NCBI RefSeq assembly: GCF_003443735.1
Contig: NZ_CP031969.1
Span: 7,626,001-7,690,000 of the forward strand
DNA from: Streptomyces sp. CC0208
GTDB lineage: Bacteria > Actinomycetota > Actinomycetes > Streptomycetales > Streptomycetaceae
DNA: 64,000 nucleotides
Direction of reading: 5' to 3'
The translations under genes and the position numbers were made by a program. Shown here piece after piece: positions 57,527 to 64,000 of this stretch. The notes under the pieces were generated by a model, which had not been told where the DNA came from, made no database searches, and saw only the letters and a list, made by a program, of their open reading frames with translations. Position 1 is the first letter of the stretch. Each line of letters begins with the position of its first letter.

Positions 57527-58156
57527 ATGGCTCGCGTATCCCAGGCACACCTCGACGCCAGGCGTCGGCAGATCCTCGACGGCGCGGCGGTCTGCTTCGC
57601 CCGCAACGGCTTCCATGCCACGTCCATGCAGGACGTCCTGAGGGAGGTCGATCTCTCGGCCGGGGCCGTGTACCGCTACTTCAGCGGCAAGGAGGAGCTC
57701 ATCGGCGCGATCGTCGAGGAGGTGCTCGGCCAGGTCCACGAGGGTTTCGAGGAGGCGGCCCGCAGCAGCCCGCCCCCGCCTCCGGACCGCCTGGTGGTGT
57801 CGGTGCTCGGCCGTGTCCTCGCCACCAAGGAGTCCTTGACCGTGGACGGGCGGCCGGCGTTCCCCCGGCTGGTCGTCCAGGTGTGGACCGAGACCCTCCG
57901 CAACGACGAGCTGGCGGCCGTCCTGCGCGAAGGGTACGGCGTCGTGCGGGAGGCCTGGACGCGGATCGTCGGGGCGTACCAGGACGCCGGTGTGATGCGG
58001 TCGGACGTGGCTCCGGAGTACGTGGCCCGCACGATGATGGCGGCCGCGATGGGCTTCCTCGCGCAACAGGCCCTGTTCGGGCCGGCGCCCGCCGAGGTCC
58101 TGGGCGAAGGCCTGCGGGCACTGATGAGCATGCGGGACGAGGCCGACACACGCTGA
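57527..58156 (+). CDS. TetR-family repressor of the divergent exporter
   Basis: The 209-residue protein has a TetR helix-turn-helix (about 8-55; ARRRQILDGAAVCFARNGFH, then GAVYRYFSGKEELIGAIVEE). The C-terminal domain (80-205) is helical and binds an unknown ligand. The ATG at 57527 fits the leaderless promoter. An upstream TTG in the same frame lies inside the operator. Its likely targets are its own gene and the divergent ABC-2 membrane protein. Confidence 0.92.
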   Translation: MARVSQAHLDARRRQILDGAAVCFARNGFHATSMQDVLREVDLSAGAVYRYFSGKEELIGAIVEEVLGQVHEGFEEAARSSPPPPPDRLVVSVLGRVLATKESLTVDGRPAFPRLVVQVWTETLRNDELAAVLREGYGVVREAWTRIVGAYQDAGVMRSDVAPEYVARTMMAAAMGFLAQQALFGPAPAEVLGEGLRALMSMRDEADTR

Positions 58157-58288
58157 TGGATCACAGCTCGGTTAACACCCCTGAAACCGGATCCAACTAG
58201 CCTGCGGATCCACGCCACCAGGGACTTTGCCCCGGGGCTGAGGCAATCGGACCCCGCACGGTCCGGAGCGAGGACTGTGAGGTGGGAC

Positions 58289-58591
58289 GTGCAACTGACC
58301 CCGCACGAGCAAGAGAGGCTGCTCATCCACGTGGCGGCCGACGTGGCCGAGAAGCGCCGGGCGCGCGGGCTCAGGCTCAACCACCCCGAGGCGGTCGCCC
58401 TCATCACGTCACACATCCTCGAAGGCGCACGTGACGGCCGTACCGTCGCCGAACTCATGTCCTCCGGGCGGGCGTTGCTGACCCGCGAAGACGTCATGGA
58501 GGGCATCCCCGAGATGATCCACGACGTCCAGGTCGAGGCGACCTTCCCGGACGGCACCAAGCTCGTCACCGTCCACGACCCGATCGTCTGA
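58289..58591 (+). CDS. ureA: Urease gamma subunit
   Basis: The 100-residue subunit starts VQLTPHEQERLLIHVAADVA and ends with TFPDGTKLVTVHDPIV, matching UreA over its full length. The GTG at 58289 follows GAGG and gives the standard size. An in-frame GTG at 58277 would add four residues. It is the first gene of ureABCFGD; urease hydrolyses urea to ammonia and carbamate. Confidence 0.95.
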   Translation: MQLTPHEQERLLIHVAADVAEKRRARGLRLNHPEAVALITSHILEGARDGRTVAELMSSGRALLTREDVMEGIPEMIHDVQVEATFPDGTKLVTVHDPIV

Positions 58592-58602
58592 GGAGGCCGC
58601 CG

Positions 58603-58914
58603 ATGATTCCCGGAGAGATCCTCTTCGCCGACGGGCCGATTGCCTACAACGAGGGTCGCGAGGTCACCCGGCTGACCGTCCTCAACGCCGCCGACCGGCC
58701 CGTCCAGGTCGGCTCCCACTACCACTTCGCCGAGACCAACCCCGGCCTGGAGTTCGACCGGACGGCGGCCCGCGGCAAGCGGCTGAACGTCGCCGCCGGC
58801 ACCGCCGTGCGCTTCGAGCCCGGTATCCCGGTCGACGTGGAACTCGTCCCGCTCGCCGGTGCCCGTGTGGTGCCGGGGCTGCGCGGGGAGACCGGAGGTG
58901 CCCTCGATGCCTGA
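58603..58914 (+). CDS. ureB: Urease beta subunit
   Basis: The 103-residue protein shows MIPGEILFADGPIAYNEGRE, VGSHYHFAETNPGLEFDR and RFEPG, all typical of UreB. It begins 11 bases after ureA and overlaps the start of ureC by eight bases. It forms the (UreABC)3 core. Confidence 0.96.
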   Translation: MIPGEILFADGPIAYNEGREVTRLTVLNAADRPVQVGSHYHFAETNPGLEFDRTAARGKRLNVAAGTAVRFEPGIPVDVELVPLAGARVVPGLRGETGGALDA

Positions 58915-60628
58915 GATCTCTCGTGCCGCGTACGCCGACCTGTTCGGCCCCACCACCGGCGACCGCATCCGGCTCGCCGACACCGATCTGCTGATCGAGG
59001 TCGAGGAGGATCGTTCCGGCGGCCCCGGGCTCGCCGGCGACGAGGCCGTGTTCGGCGGCGGCAAGGTCATCCGCGAGTCGATGGGCCAGTCACGCGCTAC
59101 GCGCGCAGAAGGCACCCCCGACACCGTCATCACGGGCGTGGTCGTCGTCGACCACTGGGGTGTCGTCAAGGCCGACGTCGGCATCCGCGACGGCCGGATC
59201 ACCGGGATCGGCAAGGCGGGCAACCCCGACACCATGGACGGGGTGCACCCGGACCTGGTGATCGGCCCCGAGACCGAGATCATCGCGGGCAACGGCCGGA
59301 TCCTCACCGCCGGCGCCATCGACGCGCACGTCCACTTCATCTGCCCGCAGATCGCCGACGAGGCGCTGGCGTCCGGCGTGACCACCCTGGTGGGCGGCGG
59401 CACCGGCCCCGCCGAGGGGTCCAAGGCCACCACCGTCACCCCCGGCCCCTGGCATCTCGCCCGGATGCTGGAGGCGATGGAGCAGTACCCGCTCAACATC
59501 GGCTTCCTCGGCAAGGGCAACACCGTCTCCCACGAAGCGATGCTCTCGCAGATCCGCGGGGGCGCGCTCGGCCTCAAGCTGCACGAGGACTGGGGTTCGA
59601 CCCCGGCCGTCATCGACGCCTCGCTGACCGTCGCCGAGCGGACCGGCATCCAGGTCGCCATCCACACGGACACCCTCAACGAGGCCGGCTTCGTCGGCGA
59701 CACGCTCGCCGCGATCGCCGGCCGGGGCATCCACGCCTACCACACCGAGGGTGCGGGCGGCGGGCACGCGCCGGACATCATGACCGTGGTCTCCCAGCCG
59801 CACGTGCTGCCGAGCTCCACCAACCCGACCCGGCCCTTCACCGTCAACACCGCCGAGGAACACCTCGACATGCTGATGGTGTGCCACCACCTCAACGCGG
59901 CCGTGCCGGAGGACCTCGCCTTCGCCGAGTCCCGCATCCGTCCCACGACCATCGGCGCCGAGGACATCCTGCACGACCTGGGTGCCATCTCGATCATCTC
60001 CTCCGACGCCCAGGCCATGGGACGCGTCGGCGAGGTCATCATGCGCACCTGGCAGACCGCGCACGTCATGAAGCGGCGCCGGGGTGCGCTGCCGGGGGAC
60101 GGGCAGGCGGACAACCACCGGGTGCGGCGCTATGTCGCCAAGTACACGATCAACCCCGCCGTCGCCCAGGGGCTCGCGCACGAGGTGGGATCGGTGGAGA
60201 CGGGCAAACTGGCCGACCTGGTGCTGTGGGAGCCCGCCTTCTTCGGGGTCAAGCCGCACCTCGTGATCAAGGGCGGCCAGATCGCCTACGCGCAGATGGG
60301 CGACGCGAACGCGTCCATCCCGACCCCGCAGCCGATCCTTCCCCGGCCGATGTACGGGGCGATCGGGCGGGCCCCCGCCTCGAACTCCTTCAACTTCGTG
60401 GCGCCCCTTGCCATCGAGGACGGACTGCCGGAGCGGCTCCAGCTCGGGAAACGGTTCGTGGCCACCGAGTCGACCCGCGGTGTCACCAAGGCCGACATGC
60501 GGGAGAACGACGCGCGGCCCGACGTACGCGTGGACCCCGACAGCTTCGCCGTGCACATCGACGGGGAGCTGGTGGAGGCCACACCGGCGGCCGAACTGCC
60601 CATGGCCCAGCGATACTTCCTCTTCTGA
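58907..60628 (+). CDS. ureC: Urease alpha (catalytic) subunit
   Basis: The 573-residue catalytic subunit binds two nickel ions. The ligand His pair is in DAHVHFICP, the carbamylated Lys in GLKLHEDWG, further His ligands in IHTDTLNE and HTEGAGGGHAPD, the flap His in VCHHLNA and the Asp ligand in SSDAQAMGRVGE. All are intact, so it should be active. The ATG at 58907 lies inside the end of ureB, and its stop overlaps the ureF start (TGATG). Confidence 0.97.
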   Translation: MPEISRAAYADLFGPTTGDRIRLADTDLLIEVEEDRSGGPGLAGDEAVFGGGKVIRESMGQSRATRAEGTPDTVITGVVVVDHWGVVKADVGIRDGRITGIGKAGNPDTMDGVHPDLVIGPETEIIAGNGRILTAGAIDAHVHFICPQIADEALASGVTTLVGGGTGPAEGSKATTVTPGPWHLARMLEAMEQYPLNIGFLGKGNTVSHEAMLSQIRGGALGLKLHEDWGSTPAVIDASLTVAERTGIQVAIHTDTLNEAGFVGDTLAAIAGRGIHAYHTEGAGGGHAPDIMTVVSQPHVLPSSTNPTRPFTVNTAEEHLDMLMVCHHLNAAVPEDLAFAESRIRPTTIGAEDILHDLGAISIISSDAQAMGRVGEVIMRTWQTAHVMKRRRGALPGDGQADNHRVRRYVAKYTINPAVAQGLAHEVGSVETGKLADLVLWEPAFFGVKPHLVIKGGQIAYAQMGDANASIPTPQPILPRPMYGAIGRAPASNSFNFVAPLAIEDGLPERLQLGKRFVATESTRGVTKADMRENDARPDVRVDPDSFAVHIDGELVEATPAAELPMAQRYFLF

Positions 60629-61302
60629 TGTCCAGGGCGGCACTTCTGGTCCTGGCCGACGGCCGCTTCCCCGCCGGAGGGCACGCGCACTCCGGCGGGG
60701 CGGAGGCCGCGGTGAAGGCGGGGCGGATCACCGGAGCGCAGAGCCTGGAGTCCTTCTGCCGGGGGCGGCTGCACACCGCTGGGCTGGTGTCGGCGGCACT
60801 GGCCGCGGCGGCCGTACTCGGCGTGCCTCCCGCGGAGTTGGATGCGGCGGCGGATGCCCGTACGCCGTCGCCCGCCTTGCGGGTCGCCGCACGGAAGCTG
60901 GGCCGCCAGCTGACGCGGGCGGCCCGGGCGACGTGGCCGTCGTCCGAACTCGACGCGCTGGCACGGGAGTTCCCGAAAGGGGCACATCAGCCCGTGGTGC
61001 TGGGACTGGCGGCCAGGGCGGCGGGCCTGGAACCCCTGGACGCGGCCTACTGCGCGGCGTACGAGAGCGTGAGCGGGCCCGCGTCGGCGACGGTGCGGCT
61101 GCTGAGCCTCGACCCCTTCGACGCGACAGGTGTGTTGGCCCGCTTGACGCAGGACTTGGACCGGGTCGCCGACCTGGCGGTGGAGGCGGCGCGGAAGGTT
61201 GCCGACGAGGGGACCGACGCGCTGCCCGCGGCCTCCGCGCCCCTGTTGGAGATCGCCGCCGAGCTGCACGCGGCCTGGCCGGTACGCCTGTTCGCATCGT
61301 AG
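60628..61302 (+). CDS. ureF: Urease accessory protein UreF
   Basis: The 224-residue helical protein has the UreF start LLVLADGRFPAGGHAHSGGA and the ALAREFPKGAHQPVVLGLAA segment. UreF, with UreD and UreG, loads nickel and CO2 into the alpha subunit. It overlaps ureC by one base. Streptomycete ure operons often lack ureE, and none is seen here. Confidence 0.93.
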   Translation: MSRAALLVLADGRFPAGGHAHSGGAEAAVKAGRITGAQSLESFCRGRLHTAGLVSAALAAAAVLGVPPAELDAAADARTPSPALRVAARKLGRQLTRAARATWPSSELDALAREFPKGAHQPVVLGLAARAAGLEPLDAAYCAAYESVSGPASATVRLLSLDPFDATGVLARLTQDLDRVADLAVEAARKVADEGTDALPAASAPLLEIAAELHAAWPVRLFAS

Positions 61303-61326
61303 AGGGCCCAGGTCACCCACCTTTTT

Positions 61327-61380
61327 TGGGGACGCGGGGAACTGCGCGACCAGCCCACGCACCCGCACCCGCACCCGACA
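61327..61380. repeat. Dispersed GC-rich streptomycete repeat inside the ure operon
   Basis: GACGCGGGGAACTGCGCGAC (61331-61350) followed by CAGCCCACGCACCCGCACCC closely resembles a short element I know from many intergenic regions of Streptomyces genomes (GCGCGGGGAACTGCGCGACC). A C-TTTTTT run precedes it. It fills the 98-base gap between ureF and ureG. Function unknown; it could affect transcript stability or termination. Confidence 0.6.
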
Positions 61381-61400
61381 ACGAACCCCAGGAGCCGTAC

Positions 61401-62078
61401 ATGCACTTGGACCACCACCACACCGGCCCCGCCGCAGTGAGCGCGGACGCCCACCGACCGGACGGCTCCCACCGAGCTCTGCGTATCGGCCTGGGCGGCC
61501 CCGTCGGCTCCGGCAAGACGGCAACCGTCGCCGCCCTCTGCCGAGCCCTGCGCGACGAGCTGTCCCTCGCCGTCGTCACCAATGACATCTACACCCGCGA
61601 GGACGCGGAGTTCCTGCTCAGGGAAGCCGTGCTGCCCCCCGAGCGGATCACCGCCGTGGAGACCGGCGCCTGCCCGCACACCGCGATCCGGGACGACATC
61701 TCCGCCAACCTGGAAGCCGTCGAGGACCTGGAGGACGAGGTCGGCCCCCTGGACCTCATCCTCGTGGAGAGCGGCGGCGACAACCTCACCGCCACCTTCT
61801 CCAAGGGCCTGGTCGACGCCCAGATCTTCGTCATCGACGTGGCCGGCGGAGACGACATCCCGAGGAAGGGCGGCCCGGGCGTCACCACCGCCGACCTGCT
61901 CATCGTCAACAAGACCGACCTGGCCCCGCACGTCGGCTCCGACCTCGCGCGGATGGCCGCCGACGCCAAGGCCCAGCGCGCCGAACTGCCCGTCGTCTTC
62001 CAGTCGCTGCGGAGCGAGACCGGCGTCAAGGACACCGCCGCCTGGGTCCGGGCACAGCTCGCCGCGTGGACGGCGTGA
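61401..62078 (+). CDS. ureG: Urease accessory GTPase UreG
   Basis: The 225-residue SIMIBI-class GTPase has P-loop GLGGPVGSGKTATVAALCRA, the metal-binding CPH in ETGACPHTAIRDD and the guanine-specificity NKTDLAPHVG. The N-terminus LDHHHTGPA is His-rich and may hold nickel. It is preceded by AGGAG. It couples GTP hydrolysis to nickel insertion with UreF and UreD. Confidence 0.96.
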   Translation: MHLDHHHTGPAAVSADAHRPDGSHRALRIGLGGPVGSGKTATVAALCRALRDELSLAVVTNDIYTREDAEFLLREAVLPPERITAVETGACPHTAIRDDISANLEAVEDLEDEVGPLDLILVESGGDNLTATFSKGLVDAQIFVIDVAGGDDIPRKGGPGVTTADLLIVNKTDLAPHVGSDLARMAADAKAQRAELPVVFQSLRSETGVKDTAAWVRAQLAAWTA

Positions 62079-62842
62079 CCGCGGCCGTGGCCGGGGTGCG
62101 GGCCACCGCCCGGATGGTCGCGCGCGACGACGGGCGCGGCGGCACGGCACTGCCCGTGCTGGAGAGCGACGGGCCGCTGGCGCTGCGACGGACCCGGGGA
62201 AGCGGCGCGGAGCCGCGGGTCATGCTCGTCGGCGCGATGAGCGGACCTCTCGGCGGGGACCACTTCACCGTGACGGCCGACATCCAGCAAGGCGCCCGGC
62301 TGCACGTCGGATCGGCCGCAGCCACCATCGCCCTGCCGGGACAGACCAAGGGCGAGGCCCGTTACGAGGTTCGGCTCAATGTCGCCGACGGAGGCGAACT
62401 GCGCTGGCTGCCCGAGCAGTTGATCTCCGCGGGCGGCAGCGACCTGTACGTCAGCACGCGGATCGACCTCGGCGCGACGGCCCGGCTGGTGCTGCGGGAG
62501 GAGCAGGTCCTCGGGCGGGTGGGGGAGGAGCCCGGGCGGCTCACCAGCCGGCTCGTGCTGCGGGTCGCGGGACGGACCGTGCTCGACCAGGAGCTGGCCT
62601 GCGGACCCGGGGCGCCGGGCGGCTGGGACGGCCCGGCCGTGCTCGCAGGCCACCGGGCGGTCGGTCAACTCCTCGTCGTACGGCCGGAGTTCGCCGAAGA
62701 GCCGGTGTCGGCGCAGGTGCTCGGCGAAGGCGCCGCCGTCATGCCGCTCGCCGGGCCCGCCGCGCTCGTCACCGCCGTGGCCCCGGACGCCCGGCTGCTG
62801 CGCCGGGTGCTGGACGCGGCGCTGGTGACGCTCGCCCCCTAG
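62066..62842 (+). CDS. ureD: Urease accessory protein UreD
   Basis: The 258 residues match the UreD/UreH fold, with LVGAMSGPLGGDHFTVTADI, RLHVGSAAATIALPGQ and GELRWLPEQLISAGGSDLY. The GTG at 62066 overlaps ureG by 13 bases. GTG 62075 would overlap by four (GTGA) and is a good alternative start. It is the scaffold for UreF/UreG on apo-urease. Last gene of the operon. Confidence 0.92.
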   Translation: MDGVTAAVAGVRATARMVARDDGRGGTALPVLESDGPLALRRTRGSGAEPRVMLVGAMSGPLGGDHFTVTADIQQGARLHVGSAAATIALPGQTKGEARYEVRLNVADGGELRWLPEQLISAGGSDLYVSTRIDLGATARLVLREEQVLGRVGEEPGRLTSRLVLRVAGRTVLDQELACGPGAPGGWDGPAVLAGHRAVGQLLVVRPEFAEEPVSAQVLGEGAAVMPLAGPAALVTAVAPDARLLRRVLDAALVTLAP

Positions 62843-62971
62843 TCCGCCGAGCGAACACTTTCTTCCGTTTATCGGATTGGCAAAGAAGCCCGGCAAACCC
62901 TGTTCACAGCGACTTCACAACGACGAGGATCCCCGTACGAAATCGAAACGACATACGGGGAGGGATCCCTC
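62843..62971. promoter_or_regulatory. Leader of the tripeptidyl aminopeptidase gene
   Basis: 129 bases. The inverted repeat CCCCGTA (62931-62937) / TACGGGG (62954-62960) lies just before the ribosome site GGAGGG. It could shield the ribosome site or bind a regulator. TTGGCA (62877-62882) is a possible -35 with no good -10. Confidence 0.4.
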
Positions 62972-64000
62972 TTGAGGGAGACGAGACCGAAGTGGCGCAC
63001 GACGGCACTCGGTTCGGCCGGCGTGCTCATCACGGCCACACTCATATCGGGTGCCGTCGCGGCACCCGCGTCCGGCGCCAACTCGTCCGACAGGACGGCC
63101 CGGCACGGACAGGACCGTGAGACGGCCGGCGCCGCGATCGCCGCCGCGCGCGCCGCGAAGGCCGGTATCGACTGGGCGGACTGCCCCGCCGACTGGGGGA
63201 TCGCCAAGCCGGTCCAGTGCGGCTGGGTCAGCGTGCCGCTGGACTACGCCAAGCCGAACGGCAAGCAGATCAAGCTCGCCGTCGACCACATCGGCAACAC
63301 CGGCACGACGGCGGAGCGCCAGGGCGCCCTCGTCTACAACCCGGGCGGACCGGGCGGCTCGGGCATGCGCTTCCCGCTCCGCGTCGTCAACAAGAACCCG
63401 ATCTGGGCGAACGTGGCCAAGGCCTACGACTTCGTGGGCTTCGACCCGCGCGGTGTCGGCCACTCGGCGCCCATCTCCTGCATGGACCCGCAGGAGTTCG
63501 TGAAGGCGCCCAAGGCCGACCCGGTGCCGGACTCCGAGGCCGACAAGCGCGCCCAGCGCAAGCTGGCCCGTGAGTACGCCGAGGGCTGCGCCGAGCGCAC
63601 CGGCAAGGCGATGCTCCAGCAGATGACCACGCCCAACACCGTGCGCGACCTGGACGTCATCCGTGCCGCGCTCGGCGAGAAGAAGCTCAACTACCTGGGC
63701 GTCTCCTACGGCACCTACATCGGCGCCGTCTACGGCACGATGTACCCCGGCCACGTGCGCCGCATGGTCGTCGACAGCGTGGTCAACCCGTCCAAGGAGA
63801 AGATCTGGTACGAGGCCAACCTCGACCAGGACATCGCCTTCGAGGGCCGCTGGAAGGACTGGGAGGACTGGGTCGCCGCCAACGACGCCGCCTTCCACCT
63901 CGGCACCACCCGGGCCGCGGTCGAGGCGAAGTGGCTCGAACTGCGCGCCACCGCCAAGAAGAACCCCCTCGGCGGGCTCGTCGGCCCGGCCGAGCTGATC
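62972..64000 (+). CDS. Secreted tripeptidyl aminopeptidase (partial, runs off right edge)
   Basis: 343 residues are visible. A signal peptide (ALGSAGVLITATLISGAVAA) and a short propeptide-like stretch come before the alpha/beta hydrolase core with NPGGPGGSGM (oxyanion), FVGFDPRGVGHS and nucleophile elbow GVSYGTYIG. This matches the S33-type Streptomyces tripeptidyl aminopeptidase (Tap/SlpD family) that removes tripeptides from secreted proteins. Translation begins at TTG 62972, with GGAGGG about seven bases upstream. The acid and His of the triad lie outside the window. Confidence 0.92.
   Translation, partial: MRETRPKWRTTALGSAGVLITATLISGAVAAPASGANSSDRTARHGQDRETAGAAIAAARAAKAGIDWADCPADWGIAKPVQCGWVSVPLDYAKPNGKQIKLAVDHIGNTGTTAERQGALVYNPGGPGGSGMRFPLRVVNKNPIWANVAKAYDFVGFDPRGVGHSAPISCMDPQEFVKAPKADPVPDSEADKRAQRKLAREYAEGCAERTGKAMLQQMTTPNTVRDLDVIRAALGEKKLNYLGVSYGTYIGAVYGTMYPGHVRRMVVDSVVNPSKEKIWYEANLDQDIAFEGRWKDWEDWVAANDAAFHLGTTRAAVEAKWLELRATAKKNPLGGLVGPAELI

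Noticed and set aside
57676..59730. 684-codon open frame on minus across tetR and ureABC
   Set aside because: Covers several real plus-strand genes; Ser/Arg-rich shadow.
1..64000. tRNA, rRNA, replication origin or phage attachment site
   Set aside because: No cloverleaf with a GTTCGAATC-type T-arm, no rRNA sequence, no DnaA-box cluster and no integrase gene were recognised by reading.

Overview
The window is chromosomal DNA of a Streptomyces-type actinomycete. GC content is very high with strong third-position GC bias, and many genes start at GTG or TTG. Several promoters place the -10 box 6-8 bases before the start codon, which predicts leaderless mRNAs. The family mix is also typical: ROK, XRE/DUF5753 with DUF397, ECF41, SpoIIE phosphatase, LLM F420 enzyme, DUF4326 and a ydaO riboswitch before a NlpC/P60 gene. 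From memory, the blocks purB ... bioDAB/bioF ... ureABCFGD ... tripeptidyl aminopeptidase lie in a similar order in the S. coelicolor SCO1230-SCO1254 region. If so, this is a conserved backbone interrupted by accessory DNA.

Layout. 0-12 kb: a MocR regulator (cut by the left edge) divergent from an EamA exporter; an alpha/beta hydrolase divergent from an ECF41 sigma factor; a UTRA regulator with a DasR-like operator, convergent with a ROK regulator; a two-component system divergent from an ABC exporter; mug and purB. 12-15.4 kb: a SnoaL-like gene and a padR-oxidoreductase pair share a tandem operator, followed by a TetR gene. 15.6-26.3 kb: a metabolic island. A minus-strand operon (two alpha/beta hydrolases, an aromatic-ring flavin monooxygenase and an amidohydrolase, mostly joined by ATGA overlaps) lies opposite a complete cytochrome P450-ferredoxin-ferredoxin reductase set. 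Between them are a SpoIIE-type phosphatase and a decayed MFS transporter.

26.4-36.3 kb is backbone: DUF4326, an SGNH hydrolase, paired CorC/CNNM proteins, GNAT, an LLM oxidoreductase, a FtsX/LolD-type exporter, a ribbon-helix-helix/degenerate Doc toxin-antitoxin pair and a methyltransferase. 36.6-41.1 kb holds the biotin genes: bioB-bioA-bioD on minus, divergent from bioF, with two inverted repeats in the shared control region. BioB carries a Cys/His-rich repeat tail. 41.1-45.3 kb holds an XRE/DUF397/RsbW-like trio, a DUF6328 relic, a NlpC/P60 hydrolase under a c-di-AMP riboswitch, and a stand-alone ClpP paralogue.

45.9-53.3 kb is the most unusual block: a one-direction cluster encoding a duplicated Cache/HAMP-like membrane sensor without a kinase, PgsB and PgsC of poly-gamma-glutamate synthesis, a Tat-exported NlpC-like hydrolase and a GT39-type glycosyltransferase. 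No PgsA/CapA is present. It looks like an envelope or capsule polymer system. 53.5-58.2 kb: a secreted PAF-acetylhydrolase-like enzyme, gene remnants, an orphan Phd antitoxin, and an ABC-2 membrane protein with decayed copies of its own 3' end and a divergent TetR repressor with clear operators. 58.3-64 kb: the urease operon ureABCFGD and the start of a secreted tripeptidyl aminopeptidase cut by the right edge.

All calls come from reading the sequence. No database search was run, and promoter and operator calls are pattern-based.
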